Shown: in pieces, positions 27,236 through 35,106 of the stretch
How the letters are laid out: every line of letters begins with the position of its first letter
How positions within the stretch are numbered: the stretch's first letter is position 1
Assembly: GCF_038592985.1 (NCBI RefSeq)
Contig: NZ_CP151951.1
Coordinates: forward strand, 2,285,001 to 2,349,000
Source of the DNA: Paenibacillus sp. FSL R10-2782
Lineage (GTDB): Bacteria > Bacillota > Bacilli > Paenibacillales > Paenibacillaceae
Reading direction: 5' to 3'
Length of the DNA stretch: 64,000 bases
Made by a program: the position numbers and the translations under genes
The notes under the pieces: generated by a model
Databases searched by the model: none
What the model saw: only the letters and a program-made list of their open reading frames with translations
What the model was told of the DNA's origin: nothing

Positions 27236-27910
27236 ATGTGCAAAAGATTTTCGTTATCGGCTGATTTGGACGAGGTAAGGGATCATTTTGGCATCCAACG
27301 GGTGATGTATTATTATAAAACGCGTTATAACATGAGCCCTACCCAGCATGTTCCCATCGTCCTGCATCAGAATGGAGAACGGGTGCTAGATGAATTTCGC
27401 TGGGGATTTATCCCCTACTGGGGCAAGGATTGTGTCAACGCCGATTTGAATACGGTACGAGTGAATCCTAGTTACCGCAAAATGGCCGAAACCCGGCGCT
27501 GTGTCATTCCTTGCAACGGCTTTTATTATTGGCGAAAGCTCGGTAAACGTATGTGTGCGGTGCGGGTGGTGTTGCCGGGACAGAAAATGTTTGCGGTCGC
27601 GGGATTGTATGAGGTATGGCAGGATAGCCGTAAGGAGCCGCTGCGTACCTGTACGATGATGACGGTGCAGGCCAATGCGGATATTCGTGAATTTGACGGC
27701 CGTATGCCCGCCATTTTGGAACCCTCGAATATGGATTCATGGCTGAACCCGTCTATTAAGAACATAGATGAGTTGCTGCCGCTGCTGTGCACGTATGAAC
27801 AGGGCGATATGAGCATCTATCCGGTGACCCCGCTGGTCGCCAATGATGAACACGATAACCGCGAATGCATTCAGGAAATGGATTTGCAATGGTCCTGGAT
27901 CAAGCCTTAA
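27236..27910 (+). CDS. Divergent SRAP (SOS response-associated peptidase) family protein
   Basis: 224 residues. The fold markers are present: N-terminal MCKRF with the conserved Cys2, FRWGFIPYW, RRCVIPCNGFYYW, GRMPAIL and VTPLVAND. Active YedK/HMCES proteins cap abasic sites in single-stranded DNA through Cys2, helped by Asn/Arg/Glu in an NARAET motif, a Glu in FYEW and a His in HDRMP. Here those places read NADLNT, FYYW (Tyr98) and FDGRMP, so several catalytic and DNA-contact residues are lost while Cys2 is kept. It may be a sub-family with altered chemistry. Confidence 0.8.
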   Translation: MCKRFSLSADLDEVRDHFGIQRVMYYYKTRYNMSPTQHVPIVLHQNGERVLDEFRWGFIPYWGKDCVNADLNTVRVNPSYRKMAETRRCVIPCNGFYYWRKLGKRMCAVRVVLPGQKMFAVAGLYEVWQDSRKEPLRTCTMMTVQANADIREFDGRMPAILEPSNMDSWLNPSIKNIDELLPLLCTYEQGDMSIYPVTPLVANDEHDNRECIQEMDLQWSWIKP

Positions 27911-28051
27911 ATGAATATGGAGAATTTTCATTCACTACAGATCATAAGCTTCCCGCCGCCTGCATAGGTATGTATTGGGGAACAAGTGTCATGATTCGGG
28001 GAGAGGGGAAACGGCCGAAGGAGTATCTCATATGGGATGGAGGCGATTGGA

Positions 28052-28123
28052 ATGAGCAACGATACACTCATCCAACTGCTAGTGCTCATGGTGACGATCA
28101 TCGGTCTGGTCCAAAACCGGTAA
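28052..28123 (+). CDS. 23-residue hydrophobic peptide, possible small membrane toxin
   Basis: ATG with GGAGG eight bases upstream. The product MSNDTLIQLLVLMVTIIGLV, ending QNR, is a single membrane-spanning helix, similar in style to holin-like or type I toxin peptides of Bacilli. A strong terminator lies 17 bp after the stop. A longer overlapping frame at 27970-28158 has no good ribosome site. Function is inferred from size, hydrophobicity and layout alone. Confidence 0.5.
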   Translation: MSNDTLIQLLVLMVTIIGLVQNR

Positions 28124-28140
28124 GTGGCAGGTTCCAGAAG

Positions 28141-28177
28141 GCGGGAGAATTGCCCTAGGCAATCTTCCGCTTTTTTT
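28141..28177 (+). terminator. Strong terminator after the 23-residue ORF
   Basis: GCGGGAGAATTGCC (28141-28154) pairs with GGCAATCTTCCGC (28158-28170), then seven T's. Confidence 0.9.
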
Positions 28178-28249
28178 CGTTTTCCTTTCAAGAGCGGCAA
28201 CAAGAGATTTTTTTACTTTAAAATGCTCGCAGATGAAGGGAGCTTGCGG

Positions 28250-28286
28250 TACAATAGATGCTAAGCTACAGGTGACAAGACACCTG
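28250..28286 (+). promoter_or_regulatory. -10 box and NiaR-like operator upstream of niaP
   Basis: TACAAT at 28250-28255 is a good -10. The perfect palindrome CAGGTG-ACAAGA-CACCTG at 28269-28286 would cover the transcription start. It resembles the NiaR (YrxA) nicotinate-repressor operator of Bacilli as I remember it, which fits the transporter gene 44 bp downstream. The NiaR gene itself is not in the window. Confidence 0.6.
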
Positions 28287-28329
28287 AATATACGGCTATA
28301 TATGATGCATTTTTAAGGGAGAGCGAATC

Positions 28330-29538
28330 ATGAGTGAATTGACTTCATTACCACCATCCAAAAAGCGAAAGCTGCTGTTTAGCGCAGGACTCAGTTGGCT
28401 CTTTGATGCCATGGACGTTGGGTTGCTTTCGTTCATAGCCGCAGCGCTGGCTAAGGAGTGGCATTTGGGATCAGAGCAGGTTGGTCTATTGACTGCGATG
28501 AATTCGATAGGAATGGTGTTCGGGGCCGCTTTAGCGGGGATTTTGGCTGATCGCTACGGCAGGCGTGCAATATTAGTGTGGACGCTGTTGATCTTTTCTA
28601 TTGCAAGCGGCTTGTCAGCTTTGGCGACTGGGCTCGGTGTACTGCTGGTGCTGCGCTTTATTGCGGGCGTAGGCTTGGGAGGGGAATTGCCTGTAGCTTC
28701 GACGCTGGTGTCGGAATCAGTGCCGGTTCAGGAACGGGGAAAAGCGGTCGTTTTGTTGGAAAGCTTTTGGGCCGCGGGTTGGATTCTTTCAGCGCTTATT
28801 GCCTATTTTGTTATTCCAAAGTACGGCTGGCAGATGGCTTTTATTCTCGGCGCAGTACCAGCCCTGTACGCCCTTTATTTACGCAAAGCGGTAGAGGATT
28901 CACCACGATACAAGCAGCAGAGTGTCAAGCTTCCACTGCGTGAAAGACTGGCTTCCATTTGGGCAGGGCCGAACCGCAAGTCCACGCTAATGCTGTGGAT
29001 TTTATGGTTTACGGTTGTATTTTCCTATTACGGAATGTTTCTGTGGCTGCCAAGCATTATGTTTATGAAGGGTTTTGAACTGGTTAAAAGCTTTGAGTAT
29101 GTCCTGATCATGACGCTGGCGCAATTGCCAGGATATTTTACTGCGGCATATCTGATTGAAAAGCTGGGCCGCAAATTCGTGCTGATCGTCTATTTACTGC
29201 TAACGGCGGTGTCCGCTATTTGGTTCGGTACCTCGGAAACGGCAGGAATGCTGCTGGCTGCTGGTATCTGCTTGTCCTTTTTCAATCTCGGCGCGTGGGG
29301 AGCCATGTATGCCTATACCCCGGAATTGTACCCAACAGCGGTCCGTTCTACTGGTGTGGGTATGGCGGCTGCATTTGGCCGTATTGGTGGCGTGATCGGA
29401 CCTTTTCTGGTCGGAATGCTGGTCGGACAGGGCATGGCGTTGCAATCTATCTTTGTCATTTTCTTCGGAGCGATTCTGATTGGAGCGGCGGTGGTATGGT
29501 TGCTGGGGACCGAAACGAAGAATCGGGAGATCGACTAA
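28330..29538 (+). CDS. niaP: Niacin transporter NiaP (MFS)
   Basis: 402 residues, twelve predicted membrane helices. Long segments agree with Bacillus subtilis NiaP/YceI as I recall it: GLSWLFDAMDVGLLSF, GLGGELPVASTLVSE, VVFSYYGMFLWLPS, FNLGAWGAMYAYTPELYP, AAFGRIGGVIGPFLVG. The MFS loop motif DRYGRR is present. It imports nicotinate/nicotinamide for NAD synthesis. AGGGAGAG precedes the ATG. The upstream palindrome supports control by nicotinate status. Confidence 0.85.
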   Translation: MSELTSLPPSKKRKLLFSAGLSWLFDAMDVGLLSFIAAALAKEWHLGSEQVGLLTAMNSIGMVFGAALAGILADRYGRRAILVWTLLIFSIASGLSALATGLGVLLVLRFIAGVGLGGELPVASTLVSESVPVQERGKAVVLLESFWAAGWILSALIAYFVIPKYGWQMAFILGAVPALYALYLRKAVEDSPRYKQQSVKLPLRERLASIWAGPNRKSTLMLWILWFTVVFSYYGMFLWLPSIMFMKGFELVKSFEYVLIMTLAQLPGYFTAAYLIEKLGRKFVLIVYLLLTAVSAIWFGTSETAGMLLAAGICLSFFNLGAWGAMYAYTPELYPTAVRSTGVGMAAAFGRIGGVIGPFLVGMLVGQGMALQSIFVIFFGAILIGAAVVWLLGTETKNREID

Positions 29539-29593
29539 CCTTTACATTCACCTCTATAAAGATTCATAATATAAGAGAGAGGAGTGACCTGAA

Positions 29594-30040
29594 ATGGAGC
29601 ATACCTTTCTGCTCAAGGCAGACTGGAACGGGGGGCGCAACAGCGATGGCCATATGGAGGCCGGACAGCTGCGGACAGCGATTTCGATCCCGGCGGAGAT
29701 GGGCGGTCCCGGTGTGGGCACCAATCCGGATGAAATGCTGCTAGGCGCTGCCGCGACCTGCTATTTGATTACATTGGCGGCGATGATGGAGCGTGCGGGT
29801 CTTCCGGTGGCTTCACTGGCGCTGGAATCCGAAGGCATTGTCGATGTAACGAACAATATTTTTACATATCGTCGAATTATCCATCGTCCGCGAGTTCATT
29901 TGGCCGCCGATGCGACAGAATCGCAGATCGAACAAGCATTGCGGCTGGCAGAGCAGGCAGAGAGCTCTTGCATGATCTCGCGTGCCGTAGCGGGAAATGT
30001 GGCTTTATCTACAGAGCCCGTCGTGGATCGCGCCTCTTAG
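29594..30040 (+). CDS. OsmC-family peroxiredoxin, SACOL1771-like
   Basis: 148 residues. The two redox cysteines are seen in GAAATCYLITLA and ESSCMISRAV, with the GTNPDEMLLGAAA signature. These proteins reduce organic hydroperoxides. AGAGAGGAG precedes the ATG, 55 bp after niaP. Confidence 0.85.
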   Translation: MEHTFLLKADWNGGRNSDGHMEAGQLRTAISIPAEMGGPGVGTNPDEMLLGAAATCYLITLAAMMERAGLPVASLALESEGIVDVTNNIFTYRRIIHRPRVHLAADATESQIEQALRLAEQAESSCMISRAVAGNVALSTEPVVDRAS

Positions 30041-30107
30041 CGCTATTTGAACCAGGAGCAATCATTCCAATTGCCCATTATTTTTCTAATTTGAGGAGGA
30101 CACAACC

Positions 30108-31193
30108 ATGACAGCACAACAAAAATTGCTCGTTTTCGCAGGCTCTTACGCCGAATTGGAAGGCAGCGGAGTTTATGCGTACACTTTTAATGAAGAGACA
30201 GGGGTTCTTACATTACAGGATGAGTTCTCCGGATTGAAAAATCCAACCTTCCTGAACGTAGACGTGAAGAACCGGAAGCTGTATTCCATTGGAGAAACGA
30301 CTTCTACTGCTGGAGCGAAGGTGGGCGAAGCTGCTGCTTTTGAAATTGATCCGGTCAAAGGGACATTTACATTGCTTAACCGGGCGGAAAACGTTGGCGC
30401 AACAACCTGTCACATTCAGCGTGATCCATCCGATCGCTACCTGATCGTAGTCAGCTACCACGGAGGAATGGTGGGACTGGTGTCTCTAACCGAGGATGGC
30501 CGTATCGGCGAGTTGCTGGATGTTAAACAGCATGAAGGCAAGGGAGCGCATCCTGAGCGTCAGGATCGTCCGCATCCACACTCCAGCTTCTTTAGCCCTG
30601 ATGGTCGTTTCCTGTTCGTACAAGACCTCGGCCTGGATCTGATCCGTGTCTACACCATTGATGACAGTAAAGGACAACTGGTGCTTCATGGCGAAACGAA
30701 AACCCATGCAGGGGCAGGCCCACGTCACTTGACGTTCCATCCGAACAGTAAATTTGCTTTTGTTATTAATGAGGTGGATTCTTCGATTACATCTTTTGCG
30801 TATGACGCAGAAGCAGGCAAGCTTACCGAGCTTGAGAGCGTACCGACTTTGCCATCTGATTTTACGGGCGAAAACACAACCGCTGAGATTGCTATTTCGG
30901 AGGATGGTGCTTATGTGTACGGCTCCAACCGTGGGCATGACAGCATCGTAGTGTTCGCTGTAGACGCTGCAACAGGCAAGCTGAGCTTGGTAGAGCATGT
31001 TTCTGCCGAAGGAGAGCATCCACGTCATTTTGCTTTGACTCCAAACGGTGATCATATGCTCGTAGCTAACCGCGATACGAATAACATCGTTACGTTCAAA
31101 GTGGACAAGGCTAGTGGACGACTGACCTACACGGGACAACAAGTAACTGTCTCCAAGCCAGTATGCGTACAGCCTTTTTACTTTTCCGTATAG
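30108..31193 (+). CDS. pgl: 6-phosphogluconolactonase family beta-propeller protein
   Basis: 361 residues, seven-bladed propeller of the YbhE/YkgB lactonase family. Typical pieces are PHPHSSFFSPDGRFLFVQDLGLD, GAGPRHLTFHPN, YVYGSNRGHDSI and EGEHPRHFALTPNG. It would hydrolyse 6-phosphogluconolactone, the step between the zwf and gnd products encoded 4-6 kb to the left. A GAGGAGG site precedes the ATG. Confidence 0.85.
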   Translation: MTAQQKLLVFAGSYAELEGSGVYAYTFNEETGVLTLQDEFSGLKNPTFLNVDVKNRKLYSIGETTSTAGAKVGEAAAFEIDPVKGTFTLLNRAENVGATTCHIQRDPSDRYLIVVSYHGGMVGLVSLTEDGRIGELLDVKQHEGKGAHPERQDRPHPHSSFFSPDGRFLFVQDLGLDLIRVYTIDDSKGQLVLHGETKTHAGAGPRHLTFHPNSKFAFVINEVDSSITSFAYDAEAGKLTELESVPTLPSDFTGENTTAEIAISEDGAYVYGSNRGHDSIVVFAVDAATGKLSLVEHVSAEGEHPRHFALTPNGDHMLVANRDTNNIVTFKVDKASGRLTYTGQQVTVSKPVCVQPFYFSV

Positions 31194-31252
31194 CAATCCG
31201 GGGCTCACTTATGTGAGTCCCTTTTGATTTTATGTAAGTACTATTGTGGGAA

Positions 31253-31425
31253 TCACACCATCTGTGCAACAAGAATCTGGATTTCATAGCAGGCCTCGTC
31301 TGGCTGATCTGTAAGAGTGTAATTTGCAGTTTGAACAAATCAATCTTGTCATAATACCTCAGTGTGTCCACGGATATTCCACGAAGTTTTGCCATCTCGC
31401 TTTTATTTAGCTTCTCTTTACTCAT
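31253..31425 (-). pseudogene. MerR-family regulator remnant (internal deletion)
   Basis: The minus strand begins with a good MerR helix-turn-helix (LNKSEMAKLRGISVDTLRYY) and then breaks off after DKIDLFK. In a different frame, about 60 bases of a C-terminal end remain (DQPDEACYEIQILVAQMV, then stop). About 100 or more codons between the two ends are missing. The pieces fit a BmrR-like regulator reduced by deletion plus frameshift. Confidence 0.65.
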
Positions 31426-31621
31426 TGGCACGCACCTTATTTCAGTTGATTAATGAATATTATCTGACATGATCTCGATCGAAACATAGAAAAAAATCTA
31501 TAATTTAGTGTTAAATAAAGTTATATAAAATTAGGACAGGATCTGTTCTGAAAGGTTTTTGCTGATAAAGCAGGTTTATCTTCTTCCGCAATTGGCATGT
31601 ATGAGCGTGTGAAGTTTTTCG

Positions 31622-31658
31622 CAAACATTAATGTTATATTTAATAACATTAATGTTTG
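31622..31658. promoter_or_regulatory. Tandem palindrome, candidate operator of the purine operon
   Basis: The 12-bp palindrome AACATTAATGTT occurs twice, at 31624-31635 and 31645-31656, centres 21 bp apart (two helical turns). The whole element is also a 15-bp inverted repeat. It lies about 60 bp upstream of the -35 box of the purine operon promoter, the place for an activator or looping regulator. No regulator gene is adjacent. Confidence 0.6.
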
Positions 31659-31716
31659 AAGTTTAAGGGATTCAGGGTCGTTATTTCCGCTTATAATTCT
31701 TTTAATGTTAATTATA

Positions 31717-31746
31717 TTGACACATTTTCTGAGTTAGTCATATAAT
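31717..31746 (+). promoter_or_regulatory. Consensus sigma-A promoter of the purine catabolic operon
   Basis: TTGACA (31717-31722), 18-bp spacer, TATAAT (31741-31746): both boxes are exact. The next genes in this direction are the Rieske and purine-degradation genes. Confidence 0.8.
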
Positions 31747-31815
31747 AAAAAAATAAACGAATTATATGTAATTAAATATAACATATGTGAAGCGAACATC
31801 AATGAACCTAAAAAT

Positions 31816-32016
31816 TTGCAGTGCGGGTACTTTACGTGGAGTTTACCAATTTGTTATGCCAATGAACGTGGCAAAATTCTTCTGAACTCCAGCCGATCGG
31901 TGGTGGTGAATACCTTGGAACTGGAGGATGAGCTTCGGATCGGTACCAGAGTGTATGCACGCAGCGATTTAAAGGATTTGCTCGTAAAGGCGAACGGGCA
32001 ACGCTCCGGATCTTAA
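31816..32016 (+). CDS. Unrecognised 66-codon ORF, possibly a gene remnant
   Basis: Open from TTG 31816 to 32016 in the operon direction, ending 15 bp before the first Rieske gene. The C-terminal half (LELEDELRIGTRVYARSDLK) looks like real protein, but there is no ATG or GTG near the beginning and no ribosome site before the TTG. It may be the end of a lost gene. I cannot name a family. Confidence 0.3.
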   Translation: MQCGYFTWSLPICYANERGKILLNSSRSVVVNTLELEDELRIGTRVYARSDLKDLLVKANGQRSGS

Positions 32017-32031
32017 AAGGAGAAGGTGACT

Positions 32032-33045
32032 ATGATGAAAGATCACATATTGGCAAAAGATTGGATAGCAGCAGTTTATTCTCAGGATATCGGAAGCGAA
32101 CCGGTACCTGTTACGATTTTGGAAGAGAGGGTCGTCCTTTTTCGAACCCGGGACGGAGTTCAGGCATTTAAAGATTTATGCATACACCGGGGGGCGGCGT
32201 TGTCGCTGGGCAAAGTGACAGACGATTGTATCGTTTGTCCTTACCACGGCTGGAAGTATGATGCGGAAGGAAAATGCGTCAAAATCCCTCAGCAGCCAGC
32301 AGGACAAACCATTCCTCCTAAAGCTAAAGCAGTGGTTTATTCCTGCACGGAGCAATACGGCATCATCTGGGTGAAACTTGATGCTGGTTCCGGGAACGAA
32401 GATCCGGTCCCCTTTTATGGGGAATATGAGGATTCAACTTTTCAAACCGTACATGCGGAGCCGTATATCCTGCATGCAACTGCGCCGAGAGTCGTTGAAA
32501 ATTTTCTGGATGCAAGTCATTTGGCTTTCGTTCACGACAGACTATTGGGCGACTCTGATTTTCCTGAAATACCACATTACAGCGTTTATTGGCATGAAAA
32601 CCGCTACGTTTCCGACGAAATCGCCATTTACGCTGATGCGGACGGCTCGGGAAATTACGCAACGATTTACTATACGTTTGAAATTTTGCGGCCTATGACA
32701 GCAAGACTCAAAAAAGTGAACTATGAAAACAACCAGATTCTATCCATGTTATTTACGGCGCTTCCCCACGAAGAGAGAAAAACAACTGTTTTTGCACTTA
32801 TTTCTAGAAATTACGCATTAGATCAGTCTGACGAATATTTTCGGGATTTTCAGAAACGGGTGATCGAGCAGGACGCGGGAATTGTAGAAAGCCAGAAGCC
32901 GGAGGAACTTCCTCTCGACTTACAGGCCGAGCTTCATTTGAAGGCGGACCAAGTCAGCATTGCTTACCGGGGGTGGCTGAAAGAGCTGGGTGTGACCTAC
33001 GGCAGCGACGTTTCGGTTGTCTCTTCAAAGAACACTAGACTATAA
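32032..33045 (+). CDS. Rieske non-heme iron oxygenase, alpha subunit-like (purine operon, first)
   Basis: 337 residues. The Rieske 2Fe-2S ligands are C50-x-H52 (CIHRG) and C69-x2-H72 (CPYHGW). The mononuclear iron site is in ENFLDASHLAFVHD, with His163 and His168. This is the layout of single-component-alpha ring hydroxylases such as vanillate demethylase or Klebsiella HpxD, which oxidises hypoxanthine. AAAAGGAGAAGG precedes ATG 32032. Its place at the head of a purine ring-degradation operon suggests a purine substrate. No Rieske reductase gene is adjacent. Substrate is inference. Confidence 0.85.
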   Translation: MMKDHILAKDWIAAVYSQDIGSEPVPVTILEERVVLFRTRDGVQAFKDLCIHRGAALSLGKVTDDCIVCPYHGWKYDAEGKCVKIPQQPAGQTIPPKAKAVVYSCTEQYGIIWVKLDAGSGNEDPVPFYGEYEDSTFQTVHAEPYILHATAPRVVENFLDASHLAFVHDRLLGDSDFPEIPHYSVYWHENRYVSDEIAIYADADGSGNYATIYYTFEILRPMTARLKKVNYENNQILSMLFTALPHEERKTTVFALISRNYALDQSDEYFRDFQKRVIEQDAGIVESQKPEELPLDLQAELHLKADQVSIAYRGWLKELGVTYGSDVSVVSSKNTRL

Positions 33046-33072
33046 AATCAATTTACGGATAAGGAGAGTGCC

Positions 33073-34122
33073 ATGATGGTACCTAAAGCCAAAAATAACC
33101 ATTCTGAGGTTCAATTTCCGCGGGATTGCACGTTCACTCCGGAGGATTGGCAGGTGTTGGCTCAATATTGGTACCCGGTGGCGCAGGCAAGCGAAATCAC
33201 GGATAAACCGGTTGGCGTAAAGCTGCTTGATGTGAAGCTCGTATGCTACCGTAGCAACGGCAAGTTGGTTGTCGCCCGTGACCTTTGCTTCCACCGAGGT
33301 GCTCCCCTTAGCAAGGGGTGGGTTGAAAACGGAGAAATTGTTTGCCCATATCACGGACTTCGTTACAACTGCGAGGGCAAATGCACATCAGTTCCGGCGC
33401 ATCCCGACGCCAAAATTTCGCCTAAGCTGAAATTGATCACGTATCCCGTAGTAGAGCGGTACGGTCTGATCTGGACATCTCTTACGTCCAGCGATGTGCA
33501 AATTCCCGAGTTTCCGGGATGGGATGACCCGGATTACCTGAACGTGCTACCGCCGAGCTTCGACATTGCAGGTTCGGCAGGGCGCCAGATGGAAGGCTTC
33601 CTGGATGTATCGCACTTCGCCTTTGTGCATACCGATACCTTCGGAGACCGTGATAACCCGTTTGTGCCTCAGTACACCGTCAAGCGCGAAGGCAGCGGCT
33701 TGCTTGCCGAATATTGGAGCACGGTTAGCAATTACGGCAAAGGTCAGGACAATCTGGTCCCGGAAGGCTTTAAATGGCTTCGCGAATTTCGCGTATTTCC
33801 TCCGTTCGCGGCTTCGCTTACGGTCTACTTTCCGAACGACGGCAAGCTAATGATCCTGAACTGTGCCTGCCCAGTATCGGCCCGCTACACCCGGTTATTT
33901 TGTCCGATTTCACGAAATTTTGATAAAGATGCATCCGTTGAAGATACCATCAAGTTCAATTTACAAGTGTTTCAGGAAGATCGAGAGATGGTAGAAGCGC
34001 AGACTCCAGAGGATTTGCCACTCGATTTGCAAGCAGAGGTCCATATTCCGGCAGATCGCACCTCTATCGCTTACCGGCAGCTTCTTAGCGAGATGGGGCT
34101 CGGCAGGTCCTATACAGCCTAA
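33073..34122 (+). CDS. Rieske non-heme iron oxygenase, alpha subunit-like (purine operon, second)
   Basis: 349 residues, a distant paralogue of the preceding protein. Rieske ligands are C72-x-H74 (CFHRG) and C91-x2-H94 (CPYHGL). The mononuclear iron site is EGFLDVSHFAFVHTD, with Asp178, His181 and His186; the first residue is Glu where the neighbour has Asn. Both proteins share a C-terminal LPLDLQAE phrase. It starts 27 bp after its neighbour with AAGGAGAG upstream. Two alphas in one operon could act on successive substrates or form a mixed complex. Confidence 0.85.
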   Translation: MMVPKAKNNHSEVQFPRDCTFTPEDWQVLAQYWYPVAQASEITDKPVGVKLLDVKLVCYRSNGKLVVARDLCFHRGAPLSKGWVENGEIVCPYHGLRYNCEGKCTSVPAHPDAKISPKLKLITYPVVERYGLIWTSLTSSDVQIPEFPGWDDPDYLNVLPPSFDIAGSAGRQMEGFLDVSHFAFVHTDTFGDRDNPFVPQYTVKREGSGLLAEYWSTVSNYGKGQDNLVPEGFKWLREFRVFPPFAASLTVYFPNDGKLMILNCACPVSARYTRLFCPISRNFDKDASVEDTIKFNLQVFQEDREMVEAQTPEDLPLDLQAEVHIPADRTSIAYRQLLSEMGLGRSYTA

Positions 34123-34197
34123 AGGAAATTCTCGAAAATTGGAAAAGTGTCACAATGGCAAAAATAACAACTGCAGAAGCATATGAAGGGGAGCAAA

Positions 34198-35058
34198 ATG
34201 AAATTAACCTTGGATTCTATTAATCGAATGAATAGAGAGCAGTTTGTCGATGCGCTGGGATGGGTGTTCGAGCACTCGCCTTGGGTGGCGGAACGCGCAT
34301 GGATATCCCGTCCTTTTTCTTCTTTTGGGCAATTGTCCAGTAAATTGGAAGAAGCGGTGGAGCAATCTGCGCTTGATGAACAACTTGCCCTGCTCTGCGC
34401 TCACCCTGATCTTGCTGGCAAGCTGAAAATGACGGAGATCTCAGTTAATGAGCAGCGGGGCGCTGGCCTAGATGAGCTTTCTCCAGAGGATTATGAACAA
34501 TTTAGGGCTAGCAATCAGGCCTACAAGGATAAATTCGGATTTCCTTTCATTATAGCCGTACGTGGCCTGAATACAGATTCGATTTATGCTGCCTTGGGCA
34601 AACGGCTTGGTGGCGAATGGGATAAAGAGAGAATCCTGGCCTTGAAGGAAGTATTCAAGATTGCCCAATTTCGATTAAGCGACTTGATTACGAGCCCTAA
34701 CGACGGAAAATTAACTACCCACGTGCTCGATGTGTCATGCGGCACACCGGCGTCCGGAATGAAGCTCGAGCTGTGGGAAATCGACGGTGAGGAGGGACGG
34801 AGGCTGCTGCGTTCTGTCGTAACCGATGCGGACGGACGCCTGGATGCGCCTCTGCTGTCATGCGGCGAGTTGAAGGTGGGGCAGTATGAGCTGTTTTTTT
34901 ACGTTGCCGAATATTTTCGGGAGAAGGGCTTGGCCGGGAAAGAACCCCCTTTTCTGGAGTGCATTCCGATTCGTTTCGGTGTGAGTGATGCGGGCAGCCA
35001 TTATCATGTTCCGCTGCTTGTAGCTCCTGGCGGCTACAGCACGTACCGGGGAAGCTGA
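34198..35058 (+). CDS. Fused OHCU decarboxylase / 5-hydroxyisourate hydrolase (allantoin synthase-like)
   Basis: 286 residues. Residues 1-165 are 2-oxo-4-hydroxy-4-carboxy-5-ureidoimidazoline decarboxylase (LCAHPDLAGK with its His, SVNEQRGAGL). Residues about 175-286 are the transthyretin-like HIU hydrolase: LTTHVLDVSCGTPA at its start and the family ending YSTYRGS. Together they convert the uricase product to S-allantoin. This order matches plant allantoin synthase; in Bacillus subtilis the decarboxylase is fused to uricase (PucL) instead. ATG 34198 follows AAGGGGAG. Confidence 0.92.
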   Translation: MKLTLDSINRMNREQFVDALGWVFEHSPWVAERAWISRPFSSFGQLSSKLEEAVEQSALDEQLALLCAHPDLAGKLKMTEISVNEQRGAGLDELSPEDYEQFRASNQAYKDKFGFPFIIAVRGLNTDSIYAALGKRLGGEWDKERILALKEVFKIAQFRLSDLITSPNDGKLTTHVLDVSCGTPASGMKLELWEIDGEEGRRLLRSVVTDADGRLDAPLLSCGELKVGQYELFFYVAEYFREKGLAGKEPPFLECIPIRFGVSDAGSHYHVPLLVAPGGYSTYRGS

Positions 35059-35106
35059 TTAATTGAAACAAAATACTGTATTTTTTGTTAAGTGGGTGCA
35101 TGGATT

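Noticed and set aside
27865..28158. 97-codon frame after the SRAP gene
   Set aside because: Begins inside the SRAP gene, no ribosome site, odd composition; the 23-codon ORF with GGAGG fits better.
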